Source: Archangiaceae bacterium (GTDB taxonomy: Bacteria; Myxococcota; Myxococcia; Myxococcales; Myxococcaceae). From it: DNA of 64,000 bases. Both the position numbers and the translations under genes were made by a program. Shown in pieces: positions 31,536-40,129 of the stretch (positions are counted from its first letter, which is position 1; each line of letters starts with the position of its first letter). Below the pieces are notes generated by a model. That model was not told the origin of the DNA. It was given only the letters and a program-made list of their open reading frames with translations, and did no database searches. The stretch is from assembly GCA_016714225.1 (NCBI GenBank), contig JADJNS010000019.1, positions 124,001-188,000 on the forward strand, given 5' to 3'.

Positions 31536-32810
31536 TCACTGCTGCGCGGTCGAGGTCGCGAGCAGCGCGCCGTAGCGGCCGACCACCCAGACGTGGTCCG
31601 CGTCGAGCGCGAAGCCGCCGTAGAGGTCGCTCTGCGCGGCGCTGACGCTGCCCGAGACGTCGGTCCACGTCTTGCCCGAGTCGGTGGTGCGCAGCATCAG
31701 CGGCTTGCGGCTCTTGTTGCCGACCACCCAGCCGTGGGTGCCGTCCGGCGCGAAGAACATGCCGGTGAGCTCGACGTCTTCGGCGGTGGCGAAGCCCGTC
31801 GGCACGGTGGCGGCCGACCACGTCGAGGTCTTGCCGGCCGAGGCGTTGGTGCTGCCGTAGATGTACGCAGTGCCCTTCTGAAACGGCAGGCCGTTGAACG
31901 CCCAGCAGTGGTCCTTGTCGGTGCAGTACACGCCGATCGGCCCGGGGCTCGAGACGTCGGTGGGCACGCCCAGAAAGGGGCGGTTGTAGAAGTGCAGGCC
32001 CTGGTCGGTCGAGATGCACACGCCGGGTGCGGCATCACCGTCCTGGTTGAGGCCGCCCGAGAGGGTGACGATGACCGAGAGGTCGGGCGCGACGTAGGCC
32101 GGGTTGCTGGGGCTGGGCACCCCGCCGCCGCTCACGTCCATTCTGCAGAGCGTCGGGTCGGCGGCGTACTGCGCGGCAAAGTCGGCGGGCACCGAGGGGC
32201 TGGCGAGGGGGCTCCAGATTTTCGTCCACACGGTGGTCATGCTGGGGGCCGCGGTCGCGCTGTAGACGAAGCCCCGGTGGTTGATCAGCCGCCACTCGTT
32301 CGAGGCGGTGCCCTGCAGCTGGTCGATGGAGTTGAGCGGCAGGGTGTCGCCGTCGGCGCGGCCCATGTTGACGAAGGTCCAGCTCGACTTCTGGGTGAAG
32401 TCGCCGGTCGCGCTGACGAAGGTGCTCGAGTTGTCGACCCGGGCGATGAGCGAGCTGCCCCGCTTGTCGAAGCCGATGAAGTCGATGCCGCCGAGCACGC
32501 TCGAGACCATCGACGCCGGGCCCATGTACACGCCGTCGACGAGCTTCTCCCACCGCGGTGCTCCCGACCGCGAAGATGGCGCCCGGGTCGCCGGTGCTGC
32601 TCTCGGTGCCGATGACGCACTTGTCGGCGGCGGTGCAGTAGACCGCGCGCACCTCGTTGCGCTCCTGGCCCTGCGGCATCTCGATGGCGCGGAAGCCCGC
32701 TGAGCCGGTTCCGCCTCCGGCTCCTCCATCACCTCCGCCGATCAGGTCGCCGCACGCGATGAGGGGAAGTGACGCAGCCAACAGCGAGAGCCAAGCCGAG
32801 GTGTCTTTTT
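31536..32810 (-). CDS. Lipoprotein with BNR/propeller-like repeats, 5' end damaged
   Basis: C-terminal stop is TCA 31536-31538 (minus). The protein body, in the frame of VDGVYMGPASMVSSVLGGIDF..., has repeats (TTDSGKTWTDVSGS, SDLYGGFALDADHVWVVGRYGALLA) of the BNR/sialidase-type or Ycf48-like propeller. Near 32553 one extra G in GCGGTGGGAG splits the frame (TAVG / KLVDG). N-terminal signal is visible as LSLLAASLPLIACGD at about 32750-32800 but lacks an in-frame start codon. AAAAAG ends abruptly at 32810 where G-rich anomalous sequence begins, so the real start and first codons may be lost or misassembled. A frame containing KKTPRL directly precedes it. The total is about 420 residues. Confidence 0.6.
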
Positions 32811-33235
32811 GGGCCCCAGCCGGGGCGGGGCAGGGAGCAGAGAGGGGGGCGGGGGCCCGGGGCCGGGCCCGGGGGGCGCCGGAGGGGAGGCGCAGGATGG
32901 CCCGCCGCAGACCGATCACTGGAGACCGGCGGGCCGCGGACCCGACCTCGAGGGCGGGGGGGGGGGGCGGCGGCGGCGGCGCTTGCGGCGCTGACCTGGG
33001 GCTCTGCGCCAGGCGCTCGAAAAAGCGGGGAACAGGAGCGACTCGGGCACCGACCCGACGAGACGCGAGCAGGGGTGAACACCGCCCCCGGTGGCAGCGC
33101 AAGCCACCGAGCGGGTAACGCGGGCGGAGCCACCCGCGGGGGGAGCGGCGGGGCGGGCTGGCGCAACATTTGGCGCGGGCGCGGCGAGCGAGCGTTGCCG
33201 AACGCTCACCGACCGTGTCAGACGGCGGGTCCCCG
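32811..33235. other. Anomalous G-rich intergenic stretch
   Basis: No supported gene lies here. Sequence 32811-33180 has G/C runs out of keeping with its neighbours, including a run of 12 G at 32956-32967 and ggggcccggggccgggcccggggggc around 32860. Its left edge abuts AAAAAG of a lipoprotein signal whose start codon is missing. It may be a difficult, misassembled or low-quality segment. It could also form G-quadruplex structure. See findings. Confidence 0.5.
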
Positions 33236-34180
33236 ATGGTGACATGGCTGACCGAGACGTGTAGCGCGCGCGAGGCCGCGCAGAGGGTGATGGCGGCGCT
33301 CCGCGCGGGGTCGGTGGCGCCGTCGATGCCGAGCTCGGTGCTCTACGGCGCGGGCGGCGGCAAGATGTTCGGCACGCTGGTGGTGCGCGCCGCGGACGAG
33401 CGCGTCGGTTTTCTCAAAGCCTTCTCGGGCCAGCTCGAGGGCTCGTGGGACGTCGAGGGCTTCGTGCCCCCGGTGTTCGACCGGCAGGCGCGGGCGGCGA
33501 TCGAGCCGCGGGGCGAGGCCTCGGTTCGGGCGTTCACCGCGCGCGTGATCGCCGCGCGCAGCTGCCCGCGCTGGACAGCGGCGCGGAAAGAGCAGGCCAG
33601 GCTGACCGCGCGACACGCGAACGAGGCCGCCACGCTGCGCGAGCTGCACCAGCAGCGGCGCGCCACGCGCCAGGTCGAGCGGGCGCGCCTGGGAGCCGGC
33701 ACCACCGTCGCGTCGATGGCGCTCGACGCCGCGGCGCGAGGCGACGAGGTGGAGCACCGCGCGACGAAGACCCGCATGCGGCAAGAGCGCGCGCCCATCG
33801 AGGCCACCCTGAAGGGCTTCGAGCGCCGCCTGCGGCGCATCGAACGGCACCGCGTGGCGGCCTCGCGCATCGTGTCGTGGCAGCTGTACGACGCGTACGT
33901 GTTCGAGAACGCGCTGCACGAGACTCGCACCCTGCGCGCCTTGTTCGCGCCGAAAGCGCCGCCGTCGGGGGCAGGAGACTGCGCCGCCCCGAAGCTGCTC
34001 ATCTACGCGCAGCGGCACGGGCTCGAGCCGCTCTCGCTCGCCGAGTTCTGGTGGGGCCTGCCGCCGCGGGGAGGAGGCCGCGTCGAAGGCACCTTCTACG
34101 CACCCTGCCCCGAGAAGTGCGGCGCGCTGCTCGAGTTCCTGCAGGCCGGGTCGCCGGCTCCGCTGTCGTGGGAGCCTTAG
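33236..34180 (+). CDS. RluA-type pseudouridine synthase accessory domain, catalytic domain absent
   Basis: This 314-residue protein starts at ATG 33236. From about 145 to 230 it is Arg/Glu-rich and helical (coiled-coil-like). The segment GAGDCAAPKLLIYAQRHGL, followed by AEFWWGLPP and FYAPCPEKC, is the signature I know from the N-terminal part of long (~550 aa) RluA-family pseudouridine synthases. In those enzymes the catalytic synthase domain comes next. Here the protein stops 10-15 residues later (LSWEP) and no catalytic domain follows; the next gene is on the other strand. It may be a functional stand-alone RNA-binding module or a truncated gene. RNA interaction is inference. Confidence 0.65.
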   Translation: MVTWLTETCSAREAAQRVMAALRAGSVAPSMPSSVLYGAGGGKMFGTLVVRAADERVGFLKAFSGQLEGSWDVEGFVPPVFDRQARAAIEPRGEASVRAFTARVIAARSCPRWTAARKEQARLTARHANEAATLRELHQQRRATRQVERARLGAGTTVASMALDAAARGDEVEHRATKTRMRQERAPIEATLKGFERRLRRIERHRVAASRIVSWQLYDAYVFENALHETRTLRALFAPKAPPSGAGDCAAPKLLIYAQRHGLEPLSLAEFWWGLPPRGGGRVEGTFYAPCPEKCGALLEFLQAGSPAPLSWEP

Positions 34181-34226
34181 CGGAGAGCCGGGCGGTGCCG
34201 TGCGAGCTGACCGTCGACCTCGAGCC

Positions 34227-35000
34227 TCAGCCGCCGGCGGCCCGCTGGGGCTCGGCGTAGGCCTGGTGCAACAGCCGCTGGCCCTCGAGGGTCGAGTAGA
34301 TGGAGAACGCCTCGGGAGGCAGGGGCGGCCGGCCGGGCGCGCGGGCCGCCAGCGCTGCCTGAATCACCGGGTCGCGGGCCGTCTGCGAGGTGGTCTGCGC
34401 GTCTTCGATGGTGAGGTGAAGGCCGGCCGGGTGGGTGTGAAAGAACTTCACCGTGGTCACCGGGCCGTCGGGAAAGCGCGAGTCCTCGAGCATGCGGACG
34501 AGCATGTTGGTGTCGTCGATGCCGGCGCGACGCTCGCACGTCACCAGGCGCACCGCCGTCTTGCCGGTCTCGAGGGCCAGCACGTAGGCGCCCACCTCGA
34601 CGAAGCTGCCGCCGCCGCGGAGGCCGGGCTTCACCTCGAGGTCGGGGTCGAGGCGTGAGACGCGCTGGTTCGAGAGGCCCGGCTTGCCGAAGACCTCGGC
34701 CCGGGCGGCGTCGTTCCACGACAAGGCGTTGATGAAGGCCACCACCTTGCGCTCGTGCGGTGACAGCTCTTTGAGCTCGCGCACGTAGAAGGTGGGCGCG
34801 TAGCCCGGCAGGCTGCGGGTGATCTTCTGGTTGACGAAGTCTTCGGGGCGCGCGTTGAACGCGTCGTAGTTGTCGAACGTATCGAGGCTGAAAGCGAGCG
34901 CGCCCCCGGCCTCAGGCGCCTCGCGAACCTCGCGTGCCGGGTCGAGCGCGGTCTTCGACGCAGCGGAGGTGCCCTGGCGCGCTGCGGGTCTCGACTTCAT
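34227..35000 (-). CDS. JAMM-like (MPN-type) putative metalloprotein
   Basis: This 257-residue protein starts at ATG 35000 with GGAG upstream. A central segment has FFHTHPAGLHLTIED (186-200), matching the JAB1/MPN+ zinc motif HxHP-x(5)-(S/T)xxD, with His188, His190 and Asp200 and a possible upstream Glu at about 136-144 (EVGAYVLALE). Canonical JAMM has SxxD, whereas this has TIED. The first 45 residues are Ala/Pro-rich and likely disordered. JAMM proteins are isopeptidases or deamidase-like enzymes; no partner is visible. It is the last gene of the hydrogenase-side minus-strand run, 50 nt after the nickel permease, but may be independent. Confidence 0.55.
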   Translation of the reverse strand: MKSRPAARQGTSAASKTALDPAREVREAPEAGGALAFSLDTFDNYDAFNARPEDFVNQKITRSLPGYAPTFYVRELKELSPHERKVVAFINALSWNDAARAEVFGKPGLSNQRVSRLDPDLEVKPGLRGGGSFVEVGAYVLALETGKTAVRLVTCERRAGIDDTNMLVRMLEDSRFPDGPVTTVKFFHTHPAGLHLTIEDAQTTSQTARDPVIQAALAARAPGRPPLPPEAFSIYSTLEGQRLLHQAYAEPQRAAGG

Positions 35001-35049
35001 GCTCCATTCACTACCATGCCTCGCGGCTCACCCGCCGCGCGGGCCCGTT

Positions 35050-35763
35050 CTACAGACCCAGCGCAGCGACAGCGACGCCGGTGAGCGCGATGGCGAGGCC
35101 GGCCATCACGTCGCCGGCGCCGGCGAGCTTGGGGCCGACGAGCTTCTCGAAGTCGACCAGCCGGGTGCCGAGCACACCCAGCGTCACGAGCACCAGCATG
35201 GTGGCGATGGTCAGCGCACCGAAGACCGCGATGAGCCCGGCGAGCAGCCGGTAGTCTTGCATCACGCCGGGGGCGAGCAGCAGCGGCACGAGGGCCTCGC
35301 AGGGGCCGAAGACGAGCACCGCGAACAGCGTCCACGCGGTGACCAGCCGCTTGCGCTCGTCGGCGTGCGGAAAGTCGTGGTGGTGCGCAGTGCCGTCTTC
35401 GTGCACGTGCAGGTGGGCGTGGCCGTGCGGGCGCCGCCGGTACAAGCGCAGGGCGCCGAGCGCGGCGTAGCCGAGACCGAAGGCGACCAGAATCGCCAGC
35501 CCGAGCTGGCCGCGCACGGCCTCGAGGGGGCCGAGCTGCCCGACCGCGAGGCCGAGGGCGATGGCGATGGCGCCGATAATCACCGCAGAGGCGATGTGAC
35601 CGACTCCGCACAGGGCGGTGACGACCAGGGTGCGCTTGAGCGACCAGCGCTGCACGCGCGAGAGCACGATGAACGGAAGGGCGTGGTCGACGCCGATGGC
35701 GGTGTGCACCACCGCCACGCTCGCGGCGAGGGCCAGCAGGGCGCTACGCATGGTGGCGACCAT
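35050..35763 (-). CDS. Putative nickel permease (NicO/RcnA-like)
   Basis: This protein of 237 residues starts at ATG 35763 (alternative ATG 35751). Six hydrophobic segments are visible. Segment 1 carries HTAIGVDHALPF (20-31), an HxxxxxDH motif as in NiCoT/NicO metal transporters, and a second histidine occurs in GVGHIASAV. A cytoplasmic loop at 112-133 is His-rich (HGHAHLHVHEDG, HHHDFPH), a common nickel-binding feature. Its start lies inside the 3' end of hypB (about 20 nt overlap), which suggests translational coupling. Nickel import for the hydrogenase is the obvious role. It could also be a member of the sulfite exporter-like family with the same topology. Confidence 0.72.
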   Translation of the reverse strand: MVATMRSALLALAASVAVVHTAIGVDHALPFIVLSRVQRWSLKRTLVVTALCGVGHIASAVIIGAIAIALGLAVGQLGPLEAVRGQLGLAILVAFGLGYAALGALRLYRRRPHGHAHLHVHEDGTAHHHDFPHADERKRLVTAWTLFAVLVFGPCEALVPLLLAPGVMQDYRLLAGLIAVFGALTIATMLVLVTLGVLGTRLVDFEKLVGPKLAGAGDVMAGLAIALTGVAVAALGL

Positions 35764-36496
35764 GCCCGTGGGGGTGCGAGTGCCCATGCTCATGCCCATG
35801 CCCATGCCCCGCCAACCGCGCAGGCTGCCGCTCGCGCAGCCACGAGACCCAGGCCTCGATGCCCTCTCCGCTCTTCGCCGAGACCTTGAGCAGCTTCGGC
35901 TCGGGCATGACGCGACCGAGGGCGTCTTCGAGGGCAGGCAGCGAGAAGTCGAGGTGGGGCACGAGGTCGAGCTTGGTGAGCACGACGAGGTCAGCTCCAC
36001 GGAACATGGTGGGGTACTTGAGGGGCTTGTCTTCACCCTCGGTGACGGCGAGGGCGACGACGTTGAAGGCCTGGCCGAGGTCGTAGACGGCGGGGCACAC
36101 CAGGTTGCCGACGTTCTCGATGATGAAGACGTCGCTCTCGCGCCACTTCAGATGGTGCAGCGAGGCGTGCACCATGTCGGCGTCGAGGTGGCACGCGTTG
36201 CCGGTGGTGATGGCCTCTGAGGGAATGCCGGCGAGGTTCAGCCGGCGGGCGTCGTTGTCGGTGGCGAGGTCTCCGCTGACGGCGCACAGCTTGAGGCCGC
36301 GCGAGACGCGGGCGGTCGCCTCGAGCAGGGCGGTCTTGCCCGAGCCGGGAGAGCCCATCAAGTTGATGGCGAGCACGCCCGCCTCGACGAAGTGGTCGCG
36401 GTTGTGCTGCGCCTGGTGGTCGTTGCTGGCGAGAATCCTGGCGTGCACGTCGACGGGCACCAGCTTCGGGTCACCACAGCCGCAGTCTTCACACAT
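35744..36496 (-). CDS. hypB: Hydrogenase nickel GTPase HypB
   Basis: This 250-residue protein starts at ATG 36496 and overlaps the hypA stop by 8 nt. The N-terminus is MCEDCGCG, the CxxCGC nickel site of HypB. A P-loop GSPGSGKT and the switch segments follow, with the Ni/Zn-binding NACHLD motif and KLDLVPH (G4-type). It delivers nickel to the large subunit with HypA. The C-terminus is a His-rich tail (GHGHGHEHGHSHPHG). In most HypB proteins with a His-rich stretch that stretch is at the N-terminus, so the location is unusual. It probably stores or buffers nickel. Confidence 0.95.
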   Translation of the reverse strand: MCEDCGCGDPKLVPVDVHARILASNDHQAQHNRDHFVEAGVLAINLMGSPGSGKTALLEATARVSRGLKLCAVSGDLATDNDARRLNLAGIPSEAITTGNACHLDADMVHASLHHLKWRESDVFIIENVGNLVCPAVYDLGQAFNVVALAVTEGEDKPLKYPTMFRGADLVVLTKLDLVPHLDFSLPALEDALGRVMPEPKLLKVSAKSGEGIEAWVSWLRERQPARLAGHGHGHEHGHSHPHGHGRHHA

Positions 36497-36839
36497 GATC
36501 GGGAACCTCCAGCTCGAGGTGGGCGAGCACCAGCTCGTCGCCGGCGACGAGCCGCGCCGGCTGGTTGCAGGGGAAGCAGCGCAAGGGGCCGCCCGGGGCA
36601 GGCGCGGCGCCGCAGCGAGGGCATTTCCACACCGCGGGCACGCGCTCGATGTCGAGGCGGGCGCCGGCGCAGAGCGTGCGCTCGCGAAAGGTCTCCCAGG
36701 CGATTGAGAGCAGGCGGGCATCGACGCCGCTCTGGTCGCCGATGCGCACGGTGAGGTTGGCAATCGAGGTGGCGCCGACCTTCTTCGCCTCGGCCTCGGC
36801 CCGGTCGATCAGCGACGACACGATGGAGTACTCGTGCAT
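36489..36839 (-). CDS. hypA: Hydrogenase nickel metallochaperone HypA
   Basis: This 116-residue protein begins MHEYSIV. His2 and Glu3 are the nickel site of HypA. The zinc site is Cys73/Cys76 (CPRCG) and Cys88/Cys91 (CFPC). It starts 2 nt from the crotonase stop, with a GGAAGTGAG ribosome-binding site lying in the crotonase gene end. It acts with HypB to insert nickel after CN/CO ligands are in place. All expected residues are present, and length matches the family (about 113-118). Confidence 0.96.
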   Translation of the reverse strand: MHEYSIVSSLIDRAEAEAKKVGATSIANLTVRIGDQSGVDARLLSIAWETFRERTLCAGARLDIERVPAVWKCPRCGAAPAPGGPLRCFPCNQPARLVAGDELVLAHLELEVPDHV

Positions 36840-36840
36840 C

Positions 36841-37674
36841 TCACTTCCCTCCGAACACCGGCGCGCGCTTGCCGAAGAACGCCGCGAGGCCCTCGGCGAA
36901 GTCGGCGCTGTCGGCCGAGTGGGCGAGCGCCTCGAGCTCGCGGTCGAGGTGAAAGTCGAGGCGGTCGACGCCTGCGGCCTCGTTCATCAGGCGCTTGGCC
37001 GCGGCGTAGGCGGCGGTGGGGCCATCGGCGAGGCGCTGCGCGAGGGCGAGCAGCTGGGGCTCGAAGTCCGCGTCGGGCAGCACGAGGCTGACCAGGCCCA
37101 GCTCTTTCGCCTCAGCGGCGGTGAGGCGCGGGTTGAGCAGGGCCAGGTCCATCGCGCGGCGCAGGCCGACCAGCTTGGGCAGAAAGAACGTCGAGCTCTC
37201 GGCGCCGCACAGGCCGGTCTTGAAGTACGCGTACTCGAAGGTGGCGCGCTGCGAGGCCACCACCAGGTCGCAGCACATCGCGAGGCCCATGCCGCCGGCG
37301 GCGGCGACTCCATCGACCGCGGCGATGACCGGCTTGGGAGCGCGGCGCAGCTCGGAGATGGTCGAGTGCAGGTACTCGAGAATCTGCTTGAAGATGGCGC
37401 CGTAGCCGGCCGGAGCGCCACGCGACTCGGTGAGGTACGCGACGTCTTTGTCTCCCCCCGAGCGGATGTACTTGAGGTCGGCGCCGCTGCAGAAGATGCC
37501 GCCGCTGCCGCGCACCACCAGGCAGCGCACCTGCTCGTCGCGCGCCAGCTGCAGCCCGGCCTGGCGCAGCTCGCGCGCGGTCTGCACGTCGAGGCTGTTG
37601 AACCGCTCGCGCCGGTCGATGGTGAGGGTGCCGACGCCGCCTTCACGGGTGACGGTGATGTGCTGGCTCTTCAT
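36841..37674 (-). CDS. Crotonase-fold (enoyl-CoA hydratase/isomerase) protein within hyp operon
   Basis: This 277-residue protein starts at ATG 37674, whose A is also the last base of the hypE stop (TGATG), so it is translationally coupled to hypE; hypA starts 2 nt after its stop. It has the crotonase oxyanion-hole segments FCSGADLKY (61-69) and AAGGMGLAMCCD (125-136). The usual catalytic Glu of hydratases (GGxxE) is Gly130, and Glu159 lies near the second catalytic position (LCGAES), as in isomerase-type members. The C-terminal helix is typical (DFAEGLAAFFGKRAPVF). In HypX the crotonase domain decarbonylates formyl-CoA to make the CO ligand. A stand-alone version here could do so, but it could also be an unrelated isomerase. 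No formyl-transferase domain is visible. Confidence 0.88.
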   Translation of the reverse strand: MKSQHITVTREGGVGTLTIDRRERFNSLDVQTARELRQAGLQLARDEQVRCLVVRGSGGIFCSGADLKYIRSGGDKDVAYLTESRGAPAGYGAIFKQILEYLHSTISELRRAPKPVIAAVDGVAAAGGMGLAMCCDLVVASQRATFEYAYFKTGLCGAESSTFFLPKLVGLRRAMDLALLNPRLTAAEAKELGLVSLVLPDADFEPQLLALAQRLADGPTAAYAAAKRLMNEAAGVDRLDFHLDRELEALAHSADSADFAEGLAAFFGKRAPVFGGK

Positions 37675-38721
37675 CAGCAGATCCTCGGCAGGGGTTCGCC
37701 CTCGGGCTCGGCGAGCAGGCGGCGGCCGAAGCCGGTGTCGAGCACCAGCTTGCCGACGGGCTCGGCGATGACCGTGCCGATGAGGGCGGCGTCCCTGCCC
37801 AGCGGGTGGGCCTGGAGCGCCGCGAGCACCCGATCGGCGACCTCGGGCCGAACGCCGATCAGCGCCTTGCCTTCGTTGGCGACGTGCAGCGGGTCGATGC
37901 CGAGCAGCTCGCTGGCCGCGCGCGCGGCGTCGCTGACCGGCACCGAACGCTCGTCGAGCAGCACACCCACCCCGGCCTTCGCCGCCATCTCGTGCAGCGC
38001 GCTGGCCACTCCGCCGCGGGTGGGGTCTTTCATCGCCACCACCCCCTCGCCGCCGGCCGAGAGCACCTGCTGCACCAGGTCGAACAGCGGCGCGACGTCG
38101 CTCTTCAGGTCGCCAGCGAGCTGGAGCTTGTTGCGCGCGGCCATCACCGCCAGCCCGTGGTCTCCCACCGTGCCGGTGACGATGAGACGGTCGCCGGCCT
38201 TCAGGCCGTTGTCGCGCACCACCCGCGAGGCGAGCGCGAAGCCGGCGGTGTTGATGACCAGCCCGTCGAGCTCACCCCGCCCCATCACCTTGGTGTCGCC
38301 GGTGACGATGGGCACGCCCGCCTCGCGGCAGGCGGCGCGCATCGAGGCCTGAATGCGGTCGAGCGCGTCGCGCTCGAAGCCCTCTTCGATGATGACGCCG
38401 CAGGTCAGGCCGAGCAGCTTCGTGGCGCCCATCATCGCCAGGTCGTTCACCGTGCCGCAGACCGAGAGGCGGCCCGATGTCGCCGCCGGGGAAGAACAGC
38501 GGGTGAATGACGTGCGAGTCGGTGGTGACGATGAGGTACTGGTCGCCGATGCGCAGCGCGGCCCCGTCGTCCATCGCGCTCAGGCCCACCCCGTCGATGG
38601 GGAAGTCGTCGGCGCCGCGCATGAAGATGTCTTCGATGAGCATGCGCATCGCCCGGCCGCCGCCGCCGTGGCGCATCGCGATGCGGGGGTCTTTCGGCAC
38701 CAGCGAGGGGAACCGGGTCAT
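37674..38721 (-). CDS. hypE: Hydrogenase cyanide-ligand enzyme HypE (single frameshift)
   Basis: The start is ATG 38721, overlapping the hypD stop as ATGA. The N-terminal part reads to FFPGGDIG near 38476, then continues in another frame as RLSVCGTVNDLAMMG. Removing one G from a GGG at 38473-38475 gives one 348-residue protein. PurM-like ATP-binding segments are recognisable (DDGAALRIGDQYLIVTTDSHV, GDTKVMGRGELDG, KDPTRGGVASALHEM). The C-terminus is LPRIC, the Cys that carries the thiocarboxamide/thiocyanate in HypE. It dehydrates the carbamoyl made by HypF to a CN group for transfer to HypC-HypD. The frameshift is probably a consensus error because the neighbours are intact. Confidence 0.93.
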
Positions 38722-39851
38722 GACACGCTCCGCAAGTCGAGGTGACCGCCGTACTGGTGCCAGATGCGGCAGGTGCCCTCGGTCGACACCATGCACGCGC
38801 CCACCGGGCTCTCGGGCACGCAGGCCTTGCCGAACAGCGCGCAGTCGCTGGGGCGCTTGCTGCCCGACATGATCTCTCCGCAGCGGCACTGGCCCAGCAG
38901 CCGCGGCGGCGCGTACGCCCACAGCTTCGCCACGTCGATGGTGAACCGCCGCCGGGCGTCGAAGCGGGCGAAGTCGTCGCGCAGCCGCAGGTTGCCGTTC
39001 GGCACGTGCGCGATGCCGCGCCACTGCCCGCCGGTCGGAGTGAACACCTGCCACAGCTGCTCTTGCGCCACCCGGTTGCCCTCGGCGGTCACGCAGCGGG
39101 GAAACATGTTCACCACCTTCGGCTCGCGGTCGCGCACCAGCTCGGTGAGCCGCACCAGCGCCGCGAGAATGTCGAGCGGCTCGAAGCCGGCGACCACCAC
39201 CGGCACGCCGTGATCGCGCACGAACTGCTCGAACACGTTCGAGCCGGTGATGACGGCGGCGTGACCGGCGGCGAGAAAGCCCTCGATGCGCGAGCCGGGC
39301 ATCTCGGTGACGATCTCCATCACCGGGGGGATGTACTTGTGCGCCGAGAGCACCGAGAAGTTCGGCGGCGGGTCGTGCAGCAGCGCCGACGCGGTCGCCA
39401 CCGCGGTGGTCTCGAAGCCGGTCGCGAAGAACACCAGCTCTTCGGCCGGCGTCGCGCGCGCCAGCTCGAGCGCCTGGTCGATGCCGTACACCACCTCGAC
39501 CTTCGCGCCCTCGCCGCGCACGTCGCCCAGCGACTTCACCGTGCCGGGCACCCGCAGCATGTCGCCGTAGGTCGCCACCCGCACGCCCTGCAGCGCCAGC
39601 GCCACCGCCTCGTCGACCTCGGGCACGTCGGTGATGCACACCGGGCAGCCGGGGCCCATCACCACGTCGAGCTTCTTGGGAAACGCGCTGCGCAGGCCGA
39701 AGCGCGCGATGGCCTGCTCGTGGCTGCCGCACACGTGCATCACCGAGACCGGCTCGCGGCCGACCTGGTCGACCACCTCGCTGAGCCGCGCGCCCAGCTG
39801 CTTCGCCTTGAGCGGGTCGCGGAACTCGAGCGTACGCAGCGGAGCGCTCAC
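38718..39851 (-). CDS. hypD: Hydrogenase Fe(CN)2CO assembly scaffold HypD
   Basis: This 377-residue protein starts at GTG 39851, overlapping the hypC stop (GTGA). It has the HypD motifs CGSHEQ (about 42-47), GPGCPVCITD, and the C-terminal [4Fe-4S] region with CRCGEIMSG, CALFGKAC and ACMVSTEGTC. It holds the iron with CN and CO ligands and delivers the group to the large subunit with HypC. Length and motifs are complete. It sits in the usual hypFCDE order. Confidence 0.96.
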   Translation of the reverse strand: MSAPLRTLEFRDPLKAKQLGARLSEVVDQVGREPVSVMHVCGSHEQAIARFGLRSAFPKKLDVVMGPGCPVCITDVPEVDEAVALALQGVRVATYGDMLRVPGTVKSLGDVRGEGAKVEVVYGIDQALELARATPAEELVFFATGFETTAVATASALLHDPPPNFSVLSAHKYIPPVMEIVTEMPGSRIEGFLAAGHAAVITGSNVFEQFVRDHGVPVVVAGFEPLDILAALVRLTELVRDREPKVVNMFPRCVTAEGNRVAQEQLWQVFTPTGGQWRGIAHVPNGNLRLRDDFARFDARRRFTIDVAKLWAYAPPRLLGQCRCGEIMSGSKRPSDCALFGKACVPESPVGACMVSTEGTCRIWHQYGGHLDLRSVS

Positions 39852-40129
39852 GGCCGCCCCTTCGACGCGCCGACCTCGCCCTCGATGTCCTGGCGCATCA
39901 GGTCTTCGGGCTTCGCGTCGAGCAGCTGGTCGTACATCGCCAGGGTGGCGGCGATGTCTTCGCTGGGAATCTTGCGAATCGCGTAGCCGACGTGGTTCAG
40001 CACGTAGTCGCCCGGGCCCACCGGCTCGTCGACCAGGTGCAGCAGCACCTGCTTCTGCACTCCCCAGAAGTCGACCACCGCCGAGAAGCCGTTCACCGAG
40101 ACCACTCTTCCTGGAACACCGAGGCACAT
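39848..40129 (-). CDS. hypC: Hydrogenase maturation chaperone HypC
   Basis: This 93-residue protein starts MCLGVPGRVV with ATG 40129, overlapping the hypF stop by one base (TGATG). Cys2 is the residue that binds the Fe centre and the large subunit. The small beta-barrel body (NHVGYAIRKI) is typical. It shuttles the Fe(CN)2CO group with HypD and keeps the large-subunit precursor open. The C-terminal tail is slightly longer than most family members (about 75-90) and ends GEVGASKGRP. Confidence 0.95.
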   Translation of the reverse strand: MCLGVPGRVVSVNGFSAVVDFWGVQKQVLLHLVDEPVGPGDYVLNHVGYAIRKIPSEDIAATLAMYDQLLDAKPEDLMRQDIEGEVGASKGRP

